64,000 nt of DNA from Microvirga flocculans ATCC BAA-817 (GCF_000518665.1 NZ_JAEA01000006.1:186001-250000); one strand, 5' to 3'. Shown: positions 9,849-18,972, counted from the first letter of the stretch. The notes: generated by a model not told the origin, from the sequence alone. Numbers and translations: made by a program.

Positions 9849-11090
9849 TCAGAACCGCTCGACGCGATACGGCTTCGGATCGACGACGGGCGTCTCGCCG
9901 GTGATCATCTCGGCAAGCAGGCGGCCCGTGACGGGGCCCAGGGTCAGGCCGTGATGGGCATGGCCGAAACCGAACCACAGATTCTTGTGGCGCGGCGCCT
10001 TGCCGATGACCGGCATCATGTCCGGCGTGCAGGGGCGCGCGCCCATCCAGGGCTCGGGATCGACCCGCTCGCCCAAGGGGAAGAACTCCTTCGCGATGGG
10101 CTCGGCCCGGGCGAGCTGCACCGGCGTCTTGGGCGCATCGCGATCGGCGAATTCCGCGCCGGTCGTCAGGCGGATGCCGTTCGCCATGGGCGCCAGGAAG
10201 TAGCCGCGGTCGAAATCGAGCGTCGGCTTGTTGAGCACCGCATTCCCTACCGGCCTGTAGTGCATGTGATAGCCGCGCTTGACCGCGAGGGGCAGGTTGT
10301 AGCCCAGGCGCTTCGTGACGAGGTCGGCCCAGGGACCCAGGGCCACGACGACCTCGCCAGCATCGACGGGGCCGTTTTCCGTCTGCACGCACCAGCCTGT
10401 CGCCGTTTCCTCGAGGGTCCGGGCGTCGCCCGCGGCCAGCTCGCCGCCGAGGCGCTCGAAAAGGCCCACATAGCCCATGGTGAGGGCATGAGGATCGGAC
10501 ACGGAGGACGGGTCCGTCCAATGGATGCCGCCCTTGGTCTCCACCTTCAGGTGGGGCTCGCTGGCAGCCACGCCCCTGGTGTCGAGCGCAGTGAAATTCA
10601 CGCCGAAATCACGCTTCACGCCCTCGGCGTCGCGCAGCTGCGCATCGCGGGTCTTTTCGTCCCGGAAGACCTTCAGCCAGCCGGTCGGGCGGATGAGGTG
10701 CGTGGAGCCGGATTCCTCGGCCAGGGCCATGTGCTCGGTGACGCTGCGCTCGATCAGCGGCGCGTACATCCGCGCGATCGCCTTGTGCTGGGCCGGGCGG
10801 GAATGCATCCAGTACTGCCACAGGAAAGGCGCCAGCTTCGGGATCGCGGCCCAGTGATAATGGGCGTCGATGGTGTTGTTGAGGGCGTAGCGCAGCAGCG
10901 CGCCGAAATCGTGCGGGAAGCCGTAAGGGTAGACGCCCTCGCGCTGGATCAGGCCCGCATTGCCGAAAGAGGTCTCCTCGCCGGGCCTGCGCCTGTCGAC
11001 AAGAAGCACGGACCGGCCGCGCTTCTGAAGATGCACGGCAATGGACACGCCGATGATGCCGGCGCCGAGAACAACCACATCCTTACGCAT
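9849..11090 (-). CDS. FAD-dependent oxidoreductase, D-amino-acid dehydrogenase family
   Basis: A 413-residue flavoprotein of the DAO/DadA type, expected to oxidise a D-amino acid or N-substituted amino acid to the keto acid while passing electrons to the respiratory chain. The N-terminal dinucleotide-binding fold is VVVLGAGIIGVSIAVHLQKR with a downstream acidic residue (LLVDRRRPGEETS). The middle has VVVALGPWADLVTKRLGYNLP, and the C-terminus has the FAD-contact strip GFGHAHHGLTLGPVTGRLLAE. Length matches DadA. It has no alanine racemase neighbour, so a catabolic alanine role is not proven; sarcosine- or proline-type substrates remain possible. Monocistronic by spacing. Confidence 0.85.
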   Translation of the reverse strand: MRKDVVVLGAGIIGVSIAVHLQKRGRSVLLVDRRRPGEETSFGNAGLIQREGVYPYGFPHDFGALLRYALNNTIDAHYHWAAIPKLAPFLWQYWMHSRPAQHKAIARMYAPLIERSVTEHMALAEESGSTHLIRPTGWLKVFRDEKTRDAQLRDAEGVKRDFGVNFTALDTRGVAASEPHLKVETKGGIHWTDPSSVSDPHALTMGYVGLFERLGGELAAGDARTLEETATGWCVQTENGPVDAGEVVVALGPWADLVTKRLGYNLPLAVKRGYHMHYRPVGNAVLNKPTLDFDRGYFLAPMANGIRLTTGAEFADRDAPKTPVQLARAEPIAKEFFPLGERVDPEPWMGARPCTPDMMPVIGKAPRHKNLWFGFGHAHHGLTLGPVTGRLLAEMITGETPVVDPKPYRVERF

Positions 11091-11299
11091 GAAGGCTCTG
11101 CCCCATCTCAGGCACCCCTTGAAGGCAAGAGGCGCTCTATCGTTTGCGACGAGGCATTCTTACTCCGCTTGAAACGCGGCCGTCCACGGATTTCCTGTCG
11201 CAAAGGGAGCTCTCCCCAGCCGAGTGGTCTTGGATTGGTTTACGCCTGAGCGCCAATGTCTCGTTGCCGTGCCACCGGGCTCGTGGTAACGGCGCGGCC
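11091..11299. other. Divergent spacer between oxidoreductase and rpe
   Basis: About 209 bases lie between two divergent genes. An open frame runs through it in the rpe frame, but it lacks family similarity and a ribosome-binding site, so I treat it as the promoter region for both genes. No clear -35/-10 pair was identified. Confidence 0.4.
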
Positions 11300-11971
11300 A
11301 TGACACGCCCCCTGCTCATCGCCCCCTCCATTCTCGCCTCCGACTTCTCCAAGCTCGGCGAGGAAATCCGCGCCGTCGACGCCGCCGGCGCCGACTGGAT
11401 TCATATCGACGTGATGGACGGCCACTTCGTGCCCAACATCACGATGGGACCGGACATCGTGAAGGCGATCCGCCCGCACACATCGAAAATCTTCGACGTT
11501 CACCTGATGATCGCCCCCGTCGATCCGTACCTTGAGGCTTTCGCCAAGGCGGGCGCGGACATCATCAGCATCCATGCGGAGGCTGGCCCGCATCTCCACC
11601 GCTCGCTCCAGACGATCCGCAAGCTTGGCAAGAAGGCGGGCATCGTTCTCAATCCGGGCACCCATGAATCCTCCATCGAGCCGGTGATCGACGACGTGGA
11701 CCTGATCCTTCTGATGACGGTCAATCCAGGCTTCGGCGGGCAGGCCTTCATCCCCTCCGTCTGCCCGAAGCTGCGGCGGATCAAGGACATGATCGGCAAC
11801 CGGGATATCGACATCGAGATCGACGGCGGCGTTACCCCCGAAACCGCGCCCCTGGTAGCGGAAGCAGGCGCCAACGTCCTCGTGGCGGGCTCCGCAATCT
11901 TCAAGGGCGGCCCGGAAGCCTACGCCGCCAACATGGCAGCCATTCGCGAGGCCGCCGCAAAGGCGCGTTGA
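11300..11971 (+). CDS. rpe: Ribulose-phosphate 3-epimerase
   Basis: This 223-residue TIM-barrel enzyme interconverts D-ribulose 5-phosphate and D-xylulose 5-phosphate in the pentose phosphate pathway. The start at 11300 gives the canonical N-terminus [20 protein letters not shown]. Metal-binding and catalytic motifs are present: [23 protein letters not shown], the catalytic loop [11 protein letters not shown], and EIDGGV near the end followed by the phosphate-binding LVAGSAIF. Length is normal. purB follows 58 bases downstream on the same strand, and the two are probably co-transcribed. The Shine-Dalgarno is weak. Confidence 0.95.
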   Translation: MTRPLLIAPSILASDFSKLGEEIRAVDAAGADWIHIDVMDGHFVPNITMGPDIVKAIRPHTSKIFDVHLMIAPVDPYLEAFAKAGADIISIHAEAGPHLHRSLQTIRKLGKKAGIVLNPGTHESSIEPVIDDVDLILLMTVNPGFGGQAFIPSVCPKLRRIKDMIGNRDIDIEIDGGVTPETAPLVAEAGANVLVAGSAIFKGGPEAYAANMAAIREAAAKAR

Positions 11972-12029
11972 GATCGCAGGGGGATCGTGCTACCGCGCGG
12001 TCATGTCACCCGCGCGGAAGTGAAGAGCC

Positions 12030-13343
12030 ATGATCCCCCGTTACAGCCGTCCCGAGATGGTGGCCATCTGGTCGCCTGAAACCAAGTTCCGCATCTGGTT
12101 CGAGATCGAGGCGCATGCCACGACGGCGCTGGCCGCTCTGGGCGTCGTGCCGAAGGAGGCCGCCGAGAAGGTTTGGGACAAGGGCTCCAAGGCCACCTTC
12201 GACGTGGAGCGGATCGACGCCATCGAGCGCGAGGTCAAGCACGACGTCATCGCCTTCCTCACGCATCTTGCCGAGATCGTCGGCCCCGAGGCCCGCTTCG
12301 TCCACCAGGGCATGACATCCTCGGACGTGCTCGACACCACCTTCAACGTCCAGCTCGTGCGCGCCACCGACATCCTGCTGCGCGACATGGACGAGCTCCT
12401 CGCCGCCATCAAGCGCCGTGCCTTCGAGCACAAGATGACGCCGACCATCGGCCGCTCGCACGGCATCCACGCGGAGCCCACCACCTTCGGCCTCAAGCTC
12501 GCGCAGGCCTATGCGGAGTTCGAGCGCTGCAAGCTGCGCCTCATCGAGGCCCGGCGCGAGATTTCCACCTGCGCCATTTCCGGCGCCGTCGGCACCTTCG
12601 CCAATATCGATCCGAGCGTCGAGGAATACGTGGCCGAGCGGATGGGCCTCCAGGTCGAGCCCGTCTCGACCCAGGTCATTCCGCGCGACCGGCACGCCAT
12701 GTACTTCGCGACGCTAGGCGTGATCGCCTCCTCCATCGAACGGCTCGCGACGGAAGTGCGCCACCTGCAGCGCAGCGAGGTTCTGGAGGCGGAAGAGTAT
12801 TTCTCGGCGGGCCAGAAGGGCTCCTCGGCCATGCCGCACAAGCGCAATCCGGTGCTGACCGAGAACCTGACGGGCCTCGCCCGCATGGTGCGCGCCTATG
12901 CCCTGCCCGCCATGGAGAACGTGGCGCTCTGGCACGAGCGGGACATCTCCCACTCCTCCGTCGAGCGCATGATCGGCCCCGACGCCACCGTGACCCTGGA
13001 CTTCGCGCTCGCCCGTCTCACGGGCGTCATCGACAAGCTCGTGGTGTACCCCGAGAACATGCAGAAGAACCTGGACCGTCTCGGCGGCCTCGTTCACTCG
13101 CAGCGGGTTCTCCTGGCCCTCACGCAGAAGGGCGCCTCCCGCGAGGACGCCTACCGGCTCGTCCAGCGCAACGCCATGCCGGTCTGGCGCGGCGAAGGGG
13201 ATTTCCTGACGCTCCTGAAGAAGGACGCGGACGTGACGAAGTACCTCACGCCCGAGGAAATCGAGGCCTGCTTCGATCTCGGCTACCACTTCAAGCACGT
13301 GGACACGATCTTTCGCCGTGTCTTCGGCGCCGGCGGCGCATAG
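12030..13343 (+). CDS. purB: Adenylosuccinate lyase
   Basis: This 437-residue fumarase/aspartase-superfamily enzyme acts twice in purine synthesis, releasing fumarate from SAICAR and from adenylosuccinate. It begins MIPRYSRPEMVAIWSPETKF, the short-form PurB start. The superfamily signature is GSSAMPHKRNPVLTENL at about residues 267-283. The catalytic His region is GMTSSDVLDTTFNVQL and the second conserved His is in IGRSHGIHAEPTTFG. Length is normal. It follows rpe closely, with no terminator seen between them. Confidence 0.96.
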   Translation: MIPRYSRPEMVAIWSPETKFRIWFEIEAHATTALAALGVVPKEAAEKVWDKGSKATFDVERIDAIEREVKHDVIAFLTHLAEIVGPEARFVHQGMTSSDVLDTTFNVQLVRATDILLRDMDELLAAIKRRAFEHKMTPTIGRSHGIHAEPTTFGLKLAQAYAEFERCKLRLIEARREISTCAISGAVGTFANIDPSVEEYVAERMGLQVEPVSTQVIPRDRHAMYFATLGVIASSIERLATEVRHLQRSEVLEAEEYFSAGQKGSSAMPHKRNPVLTENLTGLARMVRAYALPAMENVALWHERDISHSSVERMIGPDATVTLDFALARLTGVIDKLVVYPENMQKNLDRLGGLVHSQRVLLALTQKGASREDAYRLVQRNAMPVWRGEGDFLTLLKKDADVTKYLTPEEIEACFDLGYHFKHVDTIFRRVFGAGGA

Positions 13344-13417
13344 CCGAAGGACTGGACATTTTTGCCTAGCGCGCAACAATCCCCGATCTGGAGATCACGA
13401 CGCGGGGATGTTGCGCC

Positions 13418-14671
13418 ATGCTGTCGGAGAAACTTCTCGATCTGGCTTTCAGGCGGGCCGTCAGGCACGGCTCGCTGGACATGACCACGGCCAGAGGCGA
13501 GCGCTTCAGCTTCGGCGACGGAGCCGAGCCCCATGTCTCGATCCGCTTCACCGACGCCGCCGCCCAGATGGCCCTGTGCCTCCACCCGGAACTGAAGCTC
13601 GGCGAGCTGTTCACGGATGGCCGCCTCGTCATCGAGAAGGGAACCATCCTCGACCTTCTTCAGCTCCTCCTCCAGGACACGCACGGGGAGCTCGACGAGC
13701 TCCCCCTACACCGCCTGCGCAAGATCCGCGCCTGGATGATGCGCCGGGCCGAGAACGACGCGGCGAAATCCAGGCGCAACGTCGCCCATCACTACGATCT
13801 CGACGGCCGGCTCTACGCCCTCTTCCTCGACAGCGACCGCCAGTATTCCTGCGCCTATTTCGACCATCCCGATGCCGGTCTCGAACAGGCTCAAGCGGCC
13901 AAGAAGCGGCATATTGCGGCCAAGCTCATGGTCGACCGGGGCCACAGCGTCCTCGACATAGGCTCCGGCTGGGGTGGCATGGGGCTCTACCTGGCCCAGG
14001 CCGCCGGAGCGGGCTCGGTCAAGGGCATCACGCTTTCGGAGGAGCAGCTGGAGGTTTCTCGCCGGAGGGCCGCGGGGGCGGGCCTGCTCGACCGGGTCCA
14101 TTTCGAGCTGCAGGATTACCGCGCCACCACGGGGCGCTTCGACCGCATCGTCTCGGTGGGCATGTTCGAGCATGTGGGCGTGCCCTCCTACGACGCCTAT
14201 TTCCAGTCCTGCCGGAAGCTCCTGAAGGAGGACGGGGTCATGCTCCTCCACACCATCGGGCGATCCGGCACGCCCTACCCGACCAATCCCTGGATCACCA
14301 AGTACATCTTCCCCGGCGGGCACCTGCCCGTGCTCTCCGAGATGATGCCGGCCATCGAGCGGGCCGGGCTGATCGTCACCGATATCGAGATCCTGCGCCT
14401 GCACTATGCCTATACCCTGAAGGCCTGGCGCGAGCGCTTCCTGGCCCACCGCGAGGAGGCTCTGCGCCTCTACGACGAGCGCTTCTGCCGGATGTGGGAA
14501 TGCTACCTCGCCATGTCCGAATCCGCTTTCCGCTGGCAGGACGCGGTGGTGTTCCAGGTCCAGCTCGCGCGCCGCAACGACGTGGTGCCCCTGACCCGAG
14601 GCTACATCGCCGAGCGGGAAGCGACCCTGAAGGAAGCCGAAGACGCCCTGGCCTTGAAGAGGAGCGCTTGA
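13418..14671 (+). CDS. cfa: Cyclopropane-fatty-acyl-phospholipid synthase family methyltransferase
   Basis: A 417-residue SAM-dependent enzyme of the CFA/mycolic acid synthase family, which adds a methylene bridge to unsaturated acyl chains of membrane phospholipids. The N-terminal domain (about residues 1-125) is the lipid-binding part. The SAM site is VLDIGSGWGGMGLYLAQ near residue 180, followed by GITLSEEQLEVSRRRA. Conserved active-site strips are NVAHHYDLDGRLYALFLD, FDRIVSVGMFEHVG, and WITKYIFPGGHLPVLSEM. Rhizobiales often have several CFA paralogues, so the exact role (stress membrane modification) is inferred. It lies about 75 bases after purB. Confidence 0.9.
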   Translation: MLSEKLLDLAFRRAVRHGSLDMTTARGERFSFGDGAEPHVSIRFTDAAAQMALCLHPELKLGELFTDGRLVIEKGTILDLLQLLLQDTHGELDELPLHRLRKIRAWMMRRAENDAAKSRRNVAHHYDLDGRLYALFLDSDRQYSCAYFDHPDAGLEQAQAAKKRHIAAKLMVDRGHSVLDIGSGWGGMGLYLAQAAGAGSVKGITLSEEQLEVSRRRAAGAGLLDRVHFELQDYRATTGRFDRIVSVGMFEHVGVPSYDAYFQSCRKLLKEDGVMLLHTIGRSGTPYPTNPWITKYIFPGGHLPVLSEMMPAIERAGLIVTDIEILRLHYAYTLKAWRERFLAHREEALRLYDERFCRMWECYLAMSESAFRWQDAVVFQVQLARRNDVVPLTRGYIAEREATLKEAEDALALKRSA

Positions 14672-14702
14672 ACCCGCCCCTGAGGGCCTTTATCTCGGGG
14701 GC

Positions 14703-15254
14703 ATGAAAACCTCCGATTGCGACATCCTCATCGTTCCAGGCCACGAAAATTCCGGCGCGGACCATTGGCAGAGCCGATGGGAGCGCCAGCTCTCGACCGC
14801 GTGGCGGGTCGAACAGGAAAACTGGGACGCCCCCAACAAGGACGCCTGGATCGCGCGGATCGCCCAGGACGTGAAGCGGGCCGAGAAGCCGGTCGTGCTG
14901 GTCGGCCACAGTCTGGGCGTGCTCGCCATCGCCCACGCGGCCCCGCTCCTCGAGAGCGGAAAGGTCCGGGGCGCCTTCCTGGTCAGCCTGCCGGACGTGG
15001 AGCAGCCCGGCTTCATTCCCGCCATCGACCGCGCCTTCGCGCCGATCCCGCGCGCGCCTTTCCTCTTCCCGTCGGTGCTCGTCGCCAGCCGCACGGACCC
15101 GCATTGCGACTACGCGAAGGCCGAGGACATCGCCTATGCCTGGGGCTCGGCCATCGTCGATGCGGGCGATGCGGGCCACCTCAACACGGAAAGCGGCCAC
15201 GGGCCATGGCCCGAGGGGCTGATGCGCTTCGCGGGCTTCCTGAAGCAGCTCTGA
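14703..15254 (+). CDS. RBBP9/YdeN-family alpha/beta hydrolase
   Basis: A 183-residue serine hydrolase of a small, compact alpha/beta family. The N-terminal strip ILIVPGHENSGADHWQSRWE is characteristic. The nucleophile elbow is VLVGHSLGVLAIAHAA (Ser near residue 69). The acid lies in the VLVASRTDPHCDY segment, and the catalytic His in GHLNTESGHGPWPEG. No natural substrate is established for bacterial members. It starts 31 bases after the CFA-synthase-like gene and probably shares its transcript. Confidence 0.85.
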   Translation: MKTSDCDILIVPGHENSGADHWQSRWERQLSTAWRVEQENWDAPNKDAWIARIAQDVKRAEKPVVLVGHSLGVLAIAHAAPLLESGKVRGAFLVSLPDVEQPGFIPAIDRAFAPIPRAPFLFPSVLVASRTDPHCDYAKAEDIAYAWGSAIVDAGDAGHLNTESGHGPWPEGLMRFAGFLKQL

Positions 15255-15259
15255 TCTCT

Positions 15260-15302
15260 CATGGGCCATCCCCGGACGTTCCGGGGATCTCTGGCCCCCA
15301 TG
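15260..15302. repeat. REP-like imperfect palindrome
   Basis: The inner perfect repeat ATCCCCGGA-CGT-TCCGGGGAT (15268-15288) is flanked by outer arms CATGGGCC and GGCCCCCATG. It lies just after the hydrolase stop. It resembles short intergenic palindromes common in Rhizobiales, and compares with the one at 41255-41292 (shared CCGGA/TCCGG core). It may also end transcription, but it lacks a T-run. Confidence 0.55.
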
Positions 15303-15406
15303 GGCTGTTATTCCTCCAACATGACGAAAAGTTCATGCCTGCGTCACCTGGGCGAGAACCGGACGGGAGCAATCTTGTCCATATCGCCACCAAGGAGGAT
15401 ATCCGC

Positions 15407-16018
15407 ATGAAAACCCTCGCCACTGTCGCCTTCGCAGCCCTGCTGGCCGGTACGGGAACCTATGCCCTGGCGCAGCAAAGCCCTGCACCGCAAACCCCAC
15501 CAGCCGCTCAGGGTCAGGCGCAGCCCGGACCTCGCGGCGGCATGAGCCAGGACGACTTCAATCGCCTCGTGGATGCCCGCATCGCCGCGATCAAGGCCGG
15601 CCTGAAGCTTAGCGCCGATCAGGAACGCCTGTGGGGACCGGTGGAGAACGCCATCCGCACGTCGGCGGCCGAGCGCTTCAGCCGCTTCGATCAGCGCCTC
15701 ACCCCCGAACAGCGCGATTCCATGGACCTCATGCAGCGTCTCGAGCGGCGCAGCACCATGATGACGGAGCGGGCGCAGCGCCTGTCGGCCGTCACGACGG
15801 CCCTCCGTCCCCTCTGGGATACCTTCAGCGCTGACCAGAAGCGGATCGCCCCGCGCCTTCTGCGGGAAGCCGTCAGCGACGACGGCCCGCGCTGGCACGA
15901 GCGAGGCGGGCGCAAGGGCCGCCAGCACGGAGGCATGGGCATGATGGGCCATGGCCCCATGGGCGGCCACGGCGGCATGGGGCCCGGAGGTTCGCGCACC
16001 CCAGCTCCCCAGCAGTAA
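15407..16018 (+). CDS. LTXXQ-motif periplasmic protein (Spy/CpxP-like) with His/Met/Gly-rich tail
   Basis: A 203-residue exported protein. The start is fixed by AAGGAGGAT eleven bases upstream. A Sec signal peptide (MKTLATVAFAALLAGTGTYA, cleavage near LAQ) is followed by a Gln/Pro-rich linker and a helical domain with two LTXXQ-type motifs: LKLSADQERLW near residue 66 and LTPEQRDSMDLMQ near residue 100. Spy and CpxP of this fold are periplasmic chaperones or envelope-stress sensors. The last 35 residues are dense in Gly, His and Met (GMGMMGHGPMGGHGGMGPGG), which suggests metal binding, possibly copper or nickel; that part is inference. Confidence 0.8.
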   Translation: MKTLATVAFAALLAGTGTYALAQQSPAPQTPPAAQGQAQPGPRGGMSQDDFNRLVDARIAAIKAGLKLSADQERLWGPVENAIRTSAAERFSRFDQRLTPEQRDSMDLMQRLERRSTMMTERAQRLSAVTTALRPLWDTFSADQKRIAPRLLREAVSDDGPRWHERGGRKGRQHGGMGMMGHGPMGGHGGMGPGGSRTPAPQQ

Positions 16019-16030
16019 CCCCAGCAAGCA

Positions 16031-16057
16031 AAAAGGCCGCCCAATGGGCGGCCTTTT
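16031..16057. terminator. Bidirectional terminator between LTXXQ gene and rpsD
   Basis: AAAAGGCCGCCC-AAT-GGGCGGCCTTTT is a perfect 12-bp stem that ends in T4 on either strand. It serves the plus-strand LTXXQ gene and the convergent rpsD. Confidence 0.92.
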
Positions 16058-16085
16058 CGTTTCTTGAGACCGGCTTTCGCGGGAA

Positions 16086-16703
16086 TTAGCGCGAATAGAA
16101 CTCGACCACGAGGTTCGGTTCCATCTGGACCGGATAGGGAACCTCGGAGAGGGTCGGGATGCGGGTCATGCGGGCCGTCATCTTGGAGTGATCGACCTCG
16201 ATGTAGTCCGGCACGTCGCGCTCGGCGAGCTGGGTCGCAACGACCACGACTTCGAGCTGCTTCGACTTCTCGCGCACCTCGATCACATCGCCGGCCTTCA
16301 CGAGATAGCTCGGGATGTTGACGCGGCGGCCGTTCACCTTCACGTGGCCGTGGTTGACGAACTGGCGGGCGGCGAAGGGGGTCGCGACGAACTTGGCGCG
16401 GTACACGACCGCGTCGAGACGGCGCTCGAGCAGGCCGATCAGGTTCTCACCCGAGTCGCCCTTCTGGCGGATCGCCTCCGCATAGTAGCGGCGGAACTGC
16501 TTCTCGGTGATGTTCGCGTAATAGCCCTTCAGCTTCTGCTTGGCGCGCAGCTGCGTGCCGAAGTCCGAGAGCTTGCCCTTGCGGCGCTGGCCGTGCTGGC
16601 CGGGGCCGTATTCGCGGCGGTTCACAGGGCTCTTCGGGCGGCCCCAGATGTTCTGACCCATGCGGCGGTCAAGCTTGTGCTTGGCCTGAATGCGCTTCGA
16701 CAT
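16086..16703 (-). CDS. rpsD: 30S ribosomal protein S4
   Basis: A 205-residue primary 16S rRNA-binding protein and, in many bacteria, a translational repressor of its own mRNA. It starts [20 protein letters not shown] and has the alphaproteobacterial S4 strip [20 protein letters not shown]. The S4 RNA-binding domain ([20 protein letters not shown]... and [20 protein letters not shown]) spans about residues 95-160. No zinc-type Cys cluster is present. As usual in this group it stands alone and not in the alpha operon. It has a strong candidate promoter and a long structured leader (see 16786-16865). Confidence 0.98.
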   Translation of the reverse strand: MSKRIQAKHKLDRRMGQNIWGRPKSPVNRREYGPGQHGQRRKGKLSDFGTQLRAKQKLKGYYANITEKQFRRYYAEAIRQKGDSGENLIGLLERRLDAVVYRAKFVATPFAARQFVNHGHVKVNGRRVNIPSYLVKAGDVIEVREKSKQLEVVVVATQLAERDVPDYIEVDHSKMTARMTRIPTLSEVPYPVQMEPNLVVEFYSR

Positions 16704-16785
16704 CGCTGTTCCTCTTTGTTGTCGAATTTGCGAGGAACGCGCCCTCCTCTTCCCTTTCGGGACGACAGGCCGGCCGGAGCCGGGC

Positions 16786-16816
16786 CACGGGAGCGTAAAA
16801 AGTTACGCGGCCCGTG
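16786..16816 (-). promoter_or_regulatory. Stem-loop in the rpsD leader
   Basis: On the minus strand CACGGG-CC-GCGTAA-CTTT-TTACGC-T-CCCGTG forms two stacked 6-bp stems around a small internal loop. It lies within the ~130-base leader between the candidate promoter and the rpsD start and has no U-run after it. It could be an S4-binding autoregulatory element, but no known leader class was recognised. Confidence 0.55.
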
Positions 16817-16836
16817 AGGACCGCGCGAACGGGAGG

Positions 16837-16865
16837 CATTTAGGAGGAAAAGGCGGGAAAGTCAA
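16837..16865 (-). promoter_or_regulatory. Sigma-70 promoter for rpsD
   Basis: On the minus strand TTGACT (16865-16860) and TAAATG (16842-16837) are 17 bases apart, a close match to the housekeeping consensus. It predicts a leader of about 127 bases. Confidence 0.65.
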
Positions 16866-16887
16866 TCAGGATCGCCCTCGCGCTCCC

Positions 16888-17760
16888 TCATCCCACGAGC
16901 AGCGGCATATCCTCGACGGCCACCTGGGGCAATCCCTTGTCCCGCAGGGCCGAGCGCAGCGCGGCGCTCATTCCGGCCCCGCTCGTGAACAGGGCCAGGG
17001 CCTCGTCGTCGTCGGCCTCGTGCCCCGGCACGGGTTCGCCCAGAAGCTGGATCACCCGGCGAGCGATGGCAGGCGCCGGGTCGATCCAGGTCACCGGCCA
17101 GGGGGCCAGGGCCTGAAAGCGCGCGAGCAGGAGCGGATAATGGGTGCAGCCGAGCGCGACCACGTCGGTCCGGCCGCCATCGTCTTCGACGAAGCAGGGC
17201 CGGAGTTCCTCCAGCAATTCCGCGTCGGCGACGGGATTTCCGGCAAGCTCCGCCTCGGCAAAGCCCGCGAGGCGGCGCGAGCCGACGAGGTTGACCCGGC
17301 AGCCCGCCGCATAGGTCTCGATGAGGTCGCGGGTATAGTCCCGCGCGACCGTGCCCGGGGTCGCCAGCACCGTGAGGGAGCCGGTCTGGGTCGTCTTCGC
17401 GGCCGGCTTGATGGCGGGCACGGTTCCGACGAACGGGATCGGGAAGCGCGCGCGCAGATGCGGCAGCACGATGGTCGAGGCCGTGTTGCAGGCCACGACC
17501 ACGAGATCCGGATCGTAGAGGCCGATCAGCCGCTCCATGACGCCCACGACCCGCTCGGCCAGAACGGCCTCGCTCAGCCGCCCGTAGGGAAAGCCCGCAT
17601 CGTCCGCCGCATAGACATAGCGCGCGTCGGGGCGAACCTTCAGGACCTCCGAGAAAACCGTGAGGCCGCCGAGGCCGGAATCGAAGACGAGGATGGTGGG
17701 AACGGGGGACGGCATGACGGCGGGATTATAGGCCGCGCCCGCGAGGAGATCGACACGCAT
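16888..17760 (-). CDS. murI: Glutamate racemase
   Basis: A 290-residue cofactor-independent racemase that makes D-glutamate for peptidoglycan. The two catalytic cysteines are in VVVACNTASTIVLPHLR and VALGCTHYPLLLARF. The N-terminal substrate strip is ILVFDSGLGGLTVF, followed by YVYAADDAGFPYG. The start at 17760 is preferred because GAGGGGG lies just upstream; an ATG at 17715 would remove 15 residues but has no ribosome-binding site. It begins nine bases after the stop of the secreted hydrolase gene, so the two are co-transcribed. Confidence 0.95.
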   Translation of the reverse strand: MRVDLLAGAAYNPAVMPSPVPTILVFDSGLGGLTVFSEVLKVRPDARYVYAADDAGFPYGRLSEAVLAERVVGVMERLIGLYDPDLVVVACNTASTIVLPHLRARFPIPFVGTVPAIKPAAKTTQTGSLTVLATPGTVARDYTRDLIETYAAGCRVNLVGSRRLAGFAEAELAGNPVADAELLEELRPCFVEDDGGRTDVVALGCTHYPLLLARFQALAPWPVTWIDPAPAIARRVIQLLGEPVPGHEADDDEALALFTSGAGMSAALRSALRDKGLPQVAVEDMPLLVG

Positions 17761-17769
17761 GACGCCCCC

Positions 17770-18972
17770 TCAAGAGCGCAACTGATTGATGAAGCCCGAC
17801 AATCCCTGCTGGTTCTCGGGCGGCGCCAGGTTCAGCCTGCGGCGGGGCCCCTGTTCGTCCTTCTTCTCCGGTCCGTCGCCCTTCGGCATCTGCGCCGAGA
17901 GGCGCCGCACGGGCCAGCCATCGCTCCAGGTGCCCATGTCGACGAATTTCGGATCGCGCAGGAGCGAGGCCGCATCCTTGCCCGCGAAGGCCGCCTCGGC
18001 CGCGAGGTCGAAGGTCTTCCAATAGGCGAGATAGTCGAGCGTGTCGGTGACGTTGTTCCCGAGCTGCTGGGTCAGGATGGTCTGCGGACCGGTGAGCGCC
18101 ATGTCGGCGCTCCAGCGCCAGGTGTTCTTCTGCTTGGGATCGCGCGGCGGATCGGGCGGCAGCTTGATGGAGGCGGAGTCGTAATCCGCCTTCGGCGAGC
18201 CGGGAGACGCGAGCGTCGCCGTCAGGGCCGGAAAGCCGTGATCGTCGGAGCCTGCGCGCATGAAAAGCTTGCGGTTGGCAGGCACCGCGCTCGTCTTCTG
18301 GAGGATCAGGCGCGAGGCCCGGTCGCTCGGCAGGTAATCCCGGTCGCCGCTCATGGTGATGATGAGGGTCTGCGGATCGACGGCCTCGAGATCGCGCAGG
18401 AGAATGCCGCGCTCCTTCTCGGTGGAGGCGATGCCGCCGGGCATCAGCCCGAAGATCAGTTTCGGTGCGGGAACCTTGCCGGAGCCCGCTCCGGCCGCGA
18501 TATTGAACGCGAGAGGCACCCCGGCCGAATGGCCGATGACGGCGATCCGCTCCTTGTCGGGCCTGGCATTCGGATCGTCCGCGAGGACCGCCAGGGCGCT
18601 TTCGATCAGGTCCTCGGCCAGGTTCGACGCATCGGCGGGGCGGGAGCGGTTCACCTCCTGGAAGCGCGGGAAGAGCACGAGATGGCCCTTGCGCGCGAGA
18701 TGCTCGATCCAGCCGCCGTAAAGAGCCGGGTTCACGGCTCCCCAGGAATGAAGGAAGATCACGACGGAGCGCGGCTTGGCGGGCGTGTCGTTGCCGTGGA
18801 ACACGAAGGTTCCGGCGCTCGCCGTCCCGACCGCGCGCTTGACGACATCGGCCGCAACGTAGTCCCGCCCGCCGGGCCCCTGATCGGGCTGCCTGGGCGG
18901 GGTTGCCGCCCCGGCGGCCGATGCGGCCAGCGAAGCACCAAGGAGCAGGACAGGCAGCAGGGAGCGGCGCAT
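17770..18972 (-). CDS. Secreted alpha/beta hydrolase of unknown substrate
   Basis: A 400-residue protein with a Sec signal peptide (MRRSLLPVLLLGASLAASAA, cleavage near AGAA). The mature part has an alpha/beta hydrolase core: VVIFLHSWGAVNP (oxyanion region), the nucleophile elbow IAVIGHSAGVPLAFNIA (Ser near residue 149), a probable acid in TMSGDRDYLPSD and a probable catalytic His in GSDDHGFPAL. A C-terminal ~110-residue segment with YLAYWKTFDLAAEAAFAG and FVDMGTWSDGWPVRRL follows. It looks like a periplasmic or secreted esterase or dienelactone-hydrolase relative. Its position directly before murI may be incidental. I do not recognise a named family. Confidence 0.7.
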   Translation of the reverse strand: MRRSLLPVLLLGASLAASAAGAATPPRQPDQGPGGRDYVAADVVKRAVGTASAGTFVFHGNDTPAKPRSVVIFLHSWGAVNPALYGGWIEHLARKGHLVLFPRFQEVNRSRPADASNLAEDLIESALAVLADDPNARPDKERIAVIGHSAGVPLAFNIAAGAGSGKVPAPKLIFGLMPGGIASTEKERGILLRDLEAVDPQTLIITMSGDRDYLPSDRASRLILQKTSAVPANRKLFMRAGSDDHGFPALTATLASPGSPKADYDSASIKLPPDPPRDPKQKNTWRWSADMALTGPQTILTQQLGNNVTDTLDYLAYWKTFDLAAEAAFAGKDAASLLRDPKFVDMGTWSDGWPVRRLSAQMPKGDGPEKKDEQGPRRRLNLAPPENQQGLSGFINQLRS

